A DNA stretch of 64,000 nucleotides from Otis tarda (lineage: Eukaryota > Chordata > Aves > Otidiformes > Otididae), in NCBI GenBank assembly GCA_026413225.1, contig CM048591.1:71450052-71514051 (forward strand), given 5' to 3'. Both the position numbers and the translations under genes were made by a program. Shown one piece after another: positions 13,661 through 21,310 of the stretch; position 1 is the first letter of the stretch, and the number at the start of each line of letters is the position of its first letter. Below the pieces are notes generated by a model that was not told the origin of the DNA, did no database searches, and worked only from the letters and a program-made list of their open reading frames with translations.

Positions 13661-13702
13661 GCCTCCTTCCCCGGTTGCGGCGCCTCCTTCCCCGGTTGCG
13701 GC
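13661..13702. repeat. 21-bp perfect tandem duplication
   Basis: The 21-bp unit beginning GCCTCCTTCCCCGG and ending TTGCGGC is present twice with no difference (13661-13681 and 13682-13702). Because the unit is a multiple of three it creates a repeated peptide in spurious frames. Perfect identity suggests a recent or polymorphic duplication. Confidence 0.92.
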
Positions 13703-14026
13703 ACAGCCGCCTGGGTTCTGCGGGTTCAGGCGACGCCTGTGCAGGCCGTGCCGAGCCCCGCCGCGGGGGAAAGTGGGGAAGGAGTTTTTCTTCGGGACTG
13801 AATTACTCGGCGTGCCGCTTTCCGTGGCAGACGGAAACTCATCCCTACGCAGCCCGCGTACGGAGCATCCGGCGCTGAAATAGTTACGCGTAGCAGCAGG
13901 GCGGCACAGGAACCACTCCGTCTTTTAGTAATTCAATTAGTCAGGTTTCCAGAAGGTGGGGCTGGGTGTTTTTTTGGCGTGAAGGAGGAGAAGCCTGGGA
14001 CGACGCCTCCTCTCTCGTGTTGCAAG

Positions 14027-14031
14027 CCAAT
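14027..14031 (+). promoter_or_regulatory. CCAAT box (NF-Y type)
   Basis: The context GCAAGCCAATCAGG fits the extended NF-Y site (CCAATCAG). It lies between the two GC peaks, about 2 kb before the EFNA5 ATG, and could serve either direction. Binding is inferred from the motif only. Confidence 0.4.
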
Positions 14032-14053
14032 CAGGTCGAGGTGTTAGCGGAGG

Positions 14054-14080
14054 AAAAAAAAAAAAAAAAAGAAAAAAAAA
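14054..14080. repeat. Long A-runs (A17 G A9)
   Basis: A 17-base A-run, one G, then a 9-base A-run on the plus strand. Together with the A-runs at 12950-12964, 13163-13175 and 13183-13193 it gives the upstream half of the promoter region an A-rich plus strand, the opposite of the downstream half. Confidence 0.95.
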
Positions 14081-14275
14081 CGGGCAATCTGTAAGCAAAC
14101 AGCAGGCCGTGCCCTGACTGGCTGCGCCGGCAAATCCCCCCCTTTCCCAAGTAAACTGCATGCAAAAATCCCACATGACCAAGCAGCAGCGCCCCTGCTC
14201 CGAGCGGGCTGCCTGCACCTCCACCTCCTCCTCGCCTTCGTCCCTCACGCACATCGGCGCCAGATCCCGCCTCGG

Positions 14276-14330
14276 ACACACGCGTGTGCATGTATGTATG
14301 CATGTAATGTATGTGTGCGTGCGTGTGTGC
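14276..14330. repeat. Alternating purine-pyrimidine TG/CA/CG tract
   Basis: About 55 bp of nearly strict purine-pyrimidine alternation made of CG, TG, CA and TA steps, with one break at a TAAT. Such tracts are known to favour Z-DNA under negative supercoiling. It sits in the middle of the presumed promoter. A second short alternating patch lies at about 14368-14386. Confidence 0.85.
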
Positions 14331-14470
14331 CTCGCCGTACCGCGTACCACTCTCTGCGGCTGCCCGTCGCGCACACGCATGCACAGAGGCAGCCGGGCAC
14401 GCCAGGCTCCCAGCCTTTCCAGGCTGCTGATGTCGGATTTACACGCAGTGAAGGGACCGGTCATTGCAAA

Positions 14471-14479
14471 AGGGGGCGT
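14471..14479 (+). promoter_or_regulatory. GC box / KLF-type site
   Basis: AGGGGGCGT matches the SP/KLF zinc-finger family preference. It lies immediately before the first long T-run of the downstream side, a plausible core-promoter position for a plus-strand start near 14.49-14.56 kb. The motif is common in CpG islands, so support is modest. Confidence 0.35.
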
Positions 14480-14741
14480 GACTGTTTAAAGATTTTTTTT
14501 TTCCCTCCCATAAAGCAATTTCTTTTTTTTTTTTTTCAGGACTGACTTTTGCCCCTCCAATCCTCGTCGCTCTTTACGATCCCTCCCTGCCTGCCGCTGC
14601 ATTCAAGTTTATTTATTTGCCTGCTGGCGTGGTATATTTTTCCTTGCTGCTCTTGCTGCTGCTGCTTCAGAGGGAAAAGACGAGCAGCTGTTGGGCAAGA
14701 CCGAGAAGAAGAACTGGGTGGTTTTTTTTCCCGATCTCCAT

Positions 14742-14747
14742 ATGTAG
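14742..14747 (+). other. Start-stop minimal uORF (ATG TAG)
   Basis: ATG is followed directly by TAG, in the context CTCCATATGTAG. Start-stop elements are known to stall initiating ribosomes and to reduce downstream translation when they lie in a leader. It matters only if the EFNA5 transcript starts upstream of this point, which is unproven. The context (T at -3 and T at +4) is weak. Confidence 0.25.
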
Positions 14748-14823
14748 TCATCTGAGGGGTGGATTCCTTTTCTCTCACCCCCTCCCTGCTCTTTCAAACT
14801 GTTTTGTCCTTCCGCAGAAGTTG

Positions 14824-14973
14824 ATGCTCCTGGGACTGGACCCTGCTTTATCACAGAGAGGCTCCGGGAGGCTGAAGCAGGAGATTTCCGCACCTCGCCG
14901 TGTCGCTCCGTTCGTCCCCCGAGCAGGAGAGGCCAGCCAAGACCAGCACCGTCGGAGGAGTTTGCAGGCTTGA
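14824..14973 (+). other. Candidate uORF, 49 codons
   Basis: An ATG at 14824 opens a frame of 49 sense codons beginning MLLGLDPALSQRG and ending in TGA at 14971-14973. The peptide resembles no family I know. The frame could act as a regulatory uORF if transcription begins upstream; otherwise it is a chance frame in a CpG-rich region. Confidence 0.25.
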
Positions 14974-15683
14974 TTTTCCACTTCTCCGAGGTTTCGCTTC
15001 TTTCCACGCCCTCTCATAAACCAATTTTTTATTTCCATCTCCGTGGTTTCCACGCCGCAATATTTCTTGGATTGGCCGGTTTTTTTTTTTTTTTGGTTTT
15101 TTTTTTCCCCCTCCCCTTTTTTTTTTCTCCTTGCCTTTTTTTTTTTTTTTTTTTCCGCCTTTGCTGTTGCTCAGTCCTTGGTGCATCCACCGCCCAGGAA
15201 CAGGAAGGACAAGAAAACCACTCCACAAAGTCTCCTTCAAGACACTCTCTGTGCTGCAGAACAGGCTCCCCAACTCCATCAGCGCGGCAAACAAACTCCT
15301 CGGGGCTTTTGCTTTCCCCCTTTTCCCTCCCTTCCTTTTTTTTTTTTAATTTTTCCTTTTTTTTTTTTTTTTTCTTTTTTGTTTGATTTCATTCGCGAGG
15401 GGCGGAGGGCCAGGAACGAAGACACAAACTTTGTACTTTTAAGATCTGCTGGTACTTCTCGCCCCTCTTCCAGTCGGTGGCCTCCGATATACTGCCAGGG
15501 CCCCCGTGGGCTTGCAGGGGGGAAGCTCTCCTTCCCCTCCTCCCCGCTCCTCTCCGGCTTGCTCTCCCGATCCCTCCATCCCCGCGTCCCCCGGCCGCCC
15601 CCGCCCCGCCGGGACCGCTCGCAGGGGGCGGAGGAGCAGCGGCGCCCCTCGCCCGCCCGCCCGCCGCGCCGGCGGGCCGGTGT

Positions 15684-15779
15684 ATGTCGTGCGGTGGGCT
15701 CCGTGCGGGACTCCCGGTGAATGAGCACCGCCTGCCACTCGCCTCCCGGCTCGGCCCCCACCTCCCGCTACCGGGGTGA
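15684..15779 (+). other. Candidate uORF, 31 codons
   Basis: An ATG at 15684 starts a 31-codon frame beginning MSCGGLRAGLPVNEH and ending at TGA 15777-15779. This is 351 bases before the EFNA5 ATG and so probably inside the leader. The start context has G at -3 and T at +4. It overlaps the next uORF in another frame. Confidence 0.35.
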
Positions 15780-15789
15780 GGCTCCCTGA
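15721..15789 (+). other. Candidate uORF, 22 codons, overlapping the previous one
   Basis: An ATG at 15721 (context GGTGAATGA) opens a 22-codon frame beginning MSTACHSPPGSAP and ending at TGA 15787-15789. It overlaps the 15684-15779 frame. No further ATG is seen between here and 16035, so the EFNA5 ATG is the next start after the overlapping pair. Confidence 0.3.
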
Positions 15790-16034
15790 GGGGCCCCAGA
15801 CCGCGCCTCCCCGCCGGCTGCCCGTCTGCGGCGGCAGGCGCCCTCAGCTCGCTGCGGCGCGGCACGCCGCTGAGCCCGCACTCCGCTGTGCCCGCCGTTT
15901 ATCCATCCCGCGCCCCGGCGTGGTCCCGTCTGCCCTCTTCCCCCTCTTTTTTTTTTTTTCTTCTTTTTCTTCCCTCCCTCCCTTCCTTTCCCGATTTTTT
16001 CCCGCATCCCGTCTCGCCGCGCCGGCCGGGCGCG

Positions 16035-16162
16035 ATGCCGCACGTGGAGGTGCTGCTGCTGCTGGCGGCCGCGGCGCTGTGGGTGTGCGTGCGCGGGCAG
16101 GAGCCCGGCGCCAAGGCGGTGGCCGACCGCTACGCCGTCTACTGGAACAGCACCAACCCCAG
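16035..16162 (+). CDS. EFNA5: Ephrin-A5, first coding exon (partial)
   Basis: Ephrin-A5 is a GPI-anchored cell-surface ligand of EphA receptors (also EphB2). It guides axons by contact repulsion, as in retinotectal mapping. The exon encodes 42 whole codons plus two bases. Residues 1-21 (MPHVEVLLLLAAAALWVCVRG) form a signal peptide with a hydrophobic Leu/Ala core. The mature chain then begins QEPGAKAVADRYAVYWNSTN, the start of the ephrin receptor-binding domain. Asn38-Ser-Thr is a glycosylation sequon at the position known in other ephrin-A5 proteins. KAVADRYAVYWNSTNPR fits ephrin-A5 better than ephrin-A2 or A3. The ATG has G at -3 and C at +4. The exon ends AACCCCAG|GTACGC, splitting the Arg codon as in other ephrin-A5 genes. 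The globular domain, GPI signal and 3' UTR lie beyond the window. Confidence 0.95.
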
Positions 16163-16168
16163 GTACGC
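16163..16168 (+). other. EFNA5: Splice donor of EFNA5 coding exon 1
   Basis: CCCAG|GTACGC: the exon ends in AG and GT follows directly, a good 5' splice site. Reading through instead gives YAGPPRALSGRGG and a stop at once, which does not match the Phe-Gln of ephrin-A5. This confirms the exon end at 16162 and phase 2 splicing. Confidence 0.93.
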
Positions 16169-16276
16169 GGGGCCGCCGCGGGCGCTCAGCGGGCGGGGAG
16201 GTTGAGGGGGGTCTTGCCCAGTGCCTGCAGAAACTGCCGCGGCTGCACGATGGGGTGGAACACTGGAAAACTTTTC

Positions 16277-16296
16277 TTTTTTTTTTTTTTTTTTTT
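16277..16296. repeat. T20 run just inside intron 1
   Basis: A run of 20 T beginning 115 bases after the splice donor, the last of the series of sense-strand T-runs that starts at 14.49 kb. Confidence 0.95.
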
Positions 16297-16983
16297 CCCC
16301 GGAGGCGAGACAGGGGGTAACGGTGGTTTTCTCCATTGCCCCGCCACCCCCGCCCACGACTCCAGCGCTGCACCAGGCGAGCCGCTTCCCCGGGCTTGGC
16401 CGCCACCGTTCCGCGGGCGCCGGGCGGATGCGCCCCCTCGCAGCGGGGCAGCCAGCGGCCGAGCCTGCTCCCGGAGTTCGGGCGGGATGAGGGGCCGCAG
16501 GTAGCGCCCCCACACCCCACCCCGTTTGTGCCCCTGCGGGCTCCTGCGGCGGGCGGGGCACGGCCCCGGGCGGGGAATGGGGGGGGGTCTCCCGTCCCGG
16601 CGGGATGGAGCGGGGCGGCCGGCCGCGGCTTGGCGGCAGCCCCAGGCGGGATGGCTGTCGGGAGCGGCTTCCTCCTCTCAAGCAGCCGTCCGGAGGAGAG
16701 ATGGGTACCCCGTGGCGGTCCGGGGGGTGCCGGTGTCCCCGTCGGGGCTGAGCGGTGCTGGCGGAGCCTTCCTTCCCGCCCCAGAGTTTCTGACACCAGG
16801 CTTTGCCCGCGCCTGCACGAACCTTCCACGGGAACGAGGGGTTTCACTTAATTTTTCTGGAATCCTCCTCCCTCGTGTTTATCACCAGAAGTTTTCAGTT
16901 CTGCTCCAGATGGTATCCAAGTGTTTGGGCAAAAAGTCACCTTAAATTTTTTGCCTTGTTAAAGTGCATCTGAGGAGACCTAG

Positions 16984-17024
16984 TTTTGTTTGTTTGTTTG
17001 TTTGTTTTTTTTTTTTTTTTTTTT
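16984..17024. repeat. (GTTT)n microsatellite followed by a T20 run
   Basis: Five or so GTTT units pass directly into an uninterrupted T-run. A simple repeat with no retroposon body visible on either side. Confidence 0.92.
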
Positions 17025-19675
17025 AACCTGTCAAGGTAGTCAAAGTAAATTTGAGGACATTTTATCTTAGGTTATCTCTTTTTTATGCTTCTGATACTGC
17101 TGTTTGGTTTGAGATTAGCACATTGATTTTTGTCACAGGTCATGTTTTTTAATAGATCTGTGTTGCCTGCAGAAAACTCCTCCACTCGGTATTCTGGAGT
17201 GGCTTCAGAATAGGTGATGCAGAAGTTAACAGGCAGAATTTTCAAGTGCCCAGAGTTAGCTAGTCTGTCCAGCACTTTAATGCTATGTTCCTGGTAACAA
17301 TGCCTCAGTGATAAATAGTTGGCACAGGAACCTTGAGATAAAGAGGATTTATCCAGAGGATCATGCTTGGGAATGATGGCCATCTGTAATTTTAAATGCT
17401 TATCTCTACGTTTTCCTCTTTTTACATATGTTACCTGAAAAAAAAAAATTGCTCAGCATAAATAAGACGAAAAGTTATGTCTCACATCACATGTCAAATA
17501 ACATACGTCCCAAAAAACCCTGCTTGTTTCTCAAAACCCAGATTATTTTTTTTTTTCTGTTGTTGTTAAGCAAAATGAAATGTAACTGCTGGAAAAAATA
17601 AAGTAATATTCACAAATCCCACTGGGCGGAAGGAGGATTGTTGAAAGAAATATTTTTGACTAAAAGCACATGTTGCTGGCGTAACGGCCAGCATAAAATA
17701 TTTAAAAAATAACCATACATTCAGAATTTTTTCACTTCTTCTCTTGTGTGTCATGAGTGTACAGAATAGCTGCATAGGTAAAGACAGTTGAAGGTACAAG
17801 CAATGCTTACCTAGTCGGTAGGTATTATGCATTAAGTGGATTTGTAAGGATTCTAGTAGGTTTAATCATATTTTATTGCTGTTAATGAAATACCTTCTTA
17901 GTCTGACATTAAACATCAGCAGACTGCAAAGAAAACTTCGTTTTCTTAGTCTTCCATACACTAGAGGAAGAGTTAATTGTAACATGTTTCTAAACCTTCC
18001 CTTTTAAAAACAAATATTTCTTCTTGTCCTAAAATATTCACTGCGCTCTCACAATGGAAGTATCTATTTGGACATGTAATGTTTATTCGTGAGTTAAAAA
18101 TCTGAGAAAAAGCAGGGTGCAGACGTATTTCTCCTTTGTTTTATACAGTGTGCCAGTTTTTGCATGGTTTCCAAGTTACACGATCTTTACAGAAGTACAG
18201 GCAAACACCTGATTGGTAGGTGTAAGAGACCCAAAGGAAAGAAAACACTTCTGTTTTGAATTCGTTTCGTTAGAGTCTAAGCTGAAGGCAAAATTAACTT
18301 TTGTTATCAAAATTTTTAGAGCAGTTAACAATGTTGCAGGAGTGACTTTGCAGTGATTTATCTGCTTCCAGAGACAGACTCAGGGGATGAAGAATCTGGT
18401 TTTCATACACGTAGAAGCAAGTAGGGATGCTTACTTGGTGAAAAACCGTTTGAAATTAGAAGACAAAATATACTGACATTCTTCAAACACAGTTGTGACC
18501 ATTGTGCTTTAGCTTACTTCTTTACTGAATTTATTCAGATTTAACAAGCTGCTGTAGAACTAATTAATTAACTTTAAAAATGACGTGTTGATCATTTCGA
18601 TAGTGATTAAAGGCGCTCTAAATTAAGGTTTAGTCAAAACTTTGAAGAATTTAATAATGATTGTACTTCCCTCAGAGGCAATAATGTTTAGGTTTTTAGT
18701 ATGAAACTCCAGCAATTTATTGAAATACATAAAGAGCTCATCCCTGTTAAAAGACACATTAGTAAACTGATGTGTGGCCCAACTGATAAGTGTTCCTGGT
18801 GTGAACAATATTTCAGTAAATAAAAAATTGTAAGAGTTTATTAGTAAAGTTTGTATTAGATTTCTTGGTTAGTTGCCAAAGTTCTGCTAGAACGATTAAA
18901 AAATGTTCTATGATCATTATTGTTAGCATGTATGCATAGCAAAGTTGTATATTCTTACAGAGCTTGTCTGTTCTTAGAAATGTTTCAAGTATTCCTGTGC
19001 CTTATTTTTGTTATATATTTAATTATCAGCCTACGTGAAGTACCATAAATGCTGTAGTCCAATTCTGGTTGAGAATTTAAGTATTAGGATTTTGAAATAT
19101 AATAAAATAAGGGAGTTTAATCCTTTTTCTACGGATTGGAAATTAATCCTCAAGTAAGCTTGAAAATGTGTTCTAATATTTTTGTTATTTATGTAGGCTT
19201 AGAATTAAGTGTACATAAATTCTAATTATCACCTTAAAGTGCCTTAGTCTTTCAGCACTGTTTGCATACGAGTTGTTATATGGGACAGCAAAATACTATT
19301 GTCAAAGAATATTATTCTGAATCCAACAGTTAAAATAGTTTGAAGAGTTTGTTTTTTAATTGAGCGTATTCATTTACTCCCAATTCCTGGTGTCCTTGTA
19401 ATTATAATTCCGCCGAAATGTCATGTACCTGGGCCGAATTTTGAAGCAGTCTGCTTGCTTAGTGCTTGCTACTGCTTTTAATGTTGTCAGAGTTCAAGCT
19501 GAACTACTTGTGGTAATTATTGCTACATTTTTTCTGCTTGCAGGATTGTGCTTCAACACTGTGGTTTATATTTAGGTGTTTCCCTGTGAGTTGTTTCAGT
19601 AGCAGGTTATGTAGCTTCATAAATTGTTACTAGTTTCAAGGTGGTTAAAAATGCTTGCATTTCAAGCCTAATTTC

Positions 19676-19695
19676 TTGGCCTCTATAGAGGCCAA
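19676..19695. repeat. Perfect 20-bp palindrome
   Basis: TTGGCCTCTATAGAGGCCAA equals its own reverse complement. The outer TTGGC and GCCAA are NFI half-sites in the right orientation, but they are separated by ten bases rather than the usual five. Confidence 0.9.
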
Positions 19696-21199
19696 ACCTT
19701 GTAGCCTCACAAAAGCACATATTTTTTTTATTAGAAGTATTATTTGATTTGGCTGTATCTTATACAAGAAAATTGTGTATAAATTCTCTTCACAAGAGAA
19801 TTGTTATAAAGACATAGGATGCCGATCTATTTTCTGTTTGTGTATTTATGTGGATAATAAAATCAAGAAATCAGCTGATAATTAGAGAATTTAGATACTG
19901 AGAAATAATTTCAACTTCAACTGGTCAGTTCCCAAAATTTAGCTGGATACCACAATTTCATCAGTATTGGTAGAGGGTTTTTTTTAAGATAGATACTTGG
20001 GAGCAGCAAACAGAAAAATGAGTGACTACTACTGAAAATTCTGTGCATAGACCAGAATTTCACAACCTGGATGTCTAAACCTGAGTGAATTTTGTAGTAG
20101 GCGTCAATTCAGAAAAGCATCTGATTTCCCTGAAATACTTACTGACACACTTAAGTTCTGTGGCAGTTGTGTGGATCAACAGATGTGTACTTAAGTGCTC
20201 CCCCCCGCCCCTGGACCAGCCACATGCATAGACTTAGATTTTGTGATGCTCTGAGGGTGGCTGCTTCTGCATGCCTGGCATTTCTCCGGAGTACACCGGT
20301 CGGCTGGCTGGATGTCTGAGTATCCTACCATCCATTTGTACGTGTTTTGCAGATTTCACCATGGCGTCTTGGTTGTAGGTGCGAGGCCATGTGGCTTTTT
20401 TTTTTGTTGTTGGTTGGTTTTTTTTTTTTTGTTTTCCATCTAGAAATAGTTCTGGCTGTGTACAGAGATGAGGGAAACCATGCAGAAGTGGTTGGAATAG
20501 GAAAAAGGCAGTTACATGTGTTAAGAACAGCTAAGAAGTTGGGGACAAAGAGGGGCAAAATAAAGGCATTTGCTTTGATTTTGGTATTCCTTATAATTTT
20601 TTTGATGTCAAGGGAAGCATAAGAGCTTAAGTACGTGGGATATACACACACGTATAGATATGTAACTGTTCTGAAGTAGCCTAGCTTGTATTTTGAGAGC
20701 ATTTTACCCAGCAGCTTGCTCTGAGAGCTGAAGAAATCTCTGACTGATTTCTTGTAATTAAAGGATCGGTAATAGAGCCTTCAACTCTTTACACCTAATT
20801 TATGTGCTTTTAATACTTTCACTAACACGTCGTGTCTCCAAAAGAATACTGGTGTTTATTTTAAAAGTGGCGTTTTGAAACAGTTTGAAACATTCTGTGG
20901 AAAAACTACACAGAGAACAATAGTTTCACTGGCTTCCACCTTCGTATGAAAGCCACCTTGTTAAGTGGTACATGATCTTCACGTAATGCTTCATATTAAA
21001 TCTTTCCTAAATGCACGTAGCAAGGACTCTTCACTGCATTCTTTCTGCTAGCCCTACATCCTTTTGGAGAGGGACAGATAAAGATGAGCCTTCCTTTCTC
21101 TCCCCTGTTGCTATGATCCCAGCAATCTACCAGCTCCATGCTGGGCGGAGAAAATGAATGAATGCAATTAGTCCTTCAGGAGTCATGGTCTTTGTAGTC

Positions 21200-21310
21200 A
21201 TACGGAGAGGCATATGTATTGTATATACATTTGTATGCGAGTATGTACGCATTTCAATGTATGTATATGTATGCTTATGTATATGTATGCATATATATAT
21301 GTGTGTGTCA
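21200..21310. repeat. TATG/TG-rich microsatellite region
   Basis: Interrupted runs of TATG, ATGTAT and finally ATATATATGTGTGTG. An old, degraded tetranucleotide or dinucleotide repeat. Confidence 0.8.

Larger units (their letters stand above)
14490..16034 (+). other. EFNA5: EFNA5 proximal promoter and presumed 5' untranslated region
   Basis: Sequence between the GC box and the ATG. It is marked by repeated pyrimidine blocks: T-runs of ten or more at 14493-14502, 14523-14536, 15080-15094, 15097-15106, 15117-15126, 15136-15154, 15336-15347, 15357-15373 and 15947-15959, often flanked by CCCTCC. The part from 15.4 kb is very GC-rich. Upstream ATGs are listed separately. Where transcription begins is not visible, so how much of this is transcribed leader is unknown. 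Confidence 0.6.
13015..16850 (+). promoter_or_regulatory. EFNA5: CpG island and promoter region of EFNA5, two GC peaks
   Basis: Sharp change from AT-rich DNA to dense CpG at about 13.0 kb. A first GC peak spans 13.0-13.9 kb. A mixed segment at 13.9-15.4 kb has long A- and T-runs, and a second GC peak at 15.4-16.8 kb contains the coding exon. No convincing TATA box is present; the region fits a CpG-type promoter with dispersed start sites. Visible elements include a CCAAT box at 14027-14031, a GC/KLF-type box at 14471-14479 and an inverted CCAAT at 15071-15075. The first peak lies 2.1-3.0 kb before the ATG and could serve a separate transcript. The transcription start is not determinable here. 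Confidence 0.85.

Noticed and set aside
12982-13883. Long overlapping open frames on both strands in the first GC peak
   Set aside because: They are Arg/Ala/Gly/Pro-rich low-complexity translations of CpG-island DNA. Some start at GTG rather than ATG, they appear in several frames at once and resemble no protein family.
15771-15783. Donor-like GGGGTGAGGC in the leader
   Set aside because: Could end a non-coding 5' exon, but no acceptor between it and the ATG is convincing, and GTGAGG is frequent in GC-rich DNA.
13937-15865. Several 80-225 codon frames with poly-Phe or poly-Lys
   Set aside because: They are translations of T- and A-runs and of GC-rich leader sequence; both strands are equally open, which is a composition effect.
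16163-16205. Read-through of the ephrin exon into YAGPPRALSGRGG and a stop
   Set aside because: A consensus donor follows AG at 16162, and ephrin-A5 continues with Phe-Gln after this Arg, so the extension is intronic.
15768-16851. A 359-codon minus-strand frame opposite EFNA5 exon 1 and a 171-codon plus-strand frame just after it
   Set aside because: The minus frame is the shadow of the GC-rich coding exon and flanks. The plus frame lies wholly in the intron and has no family resemblance.
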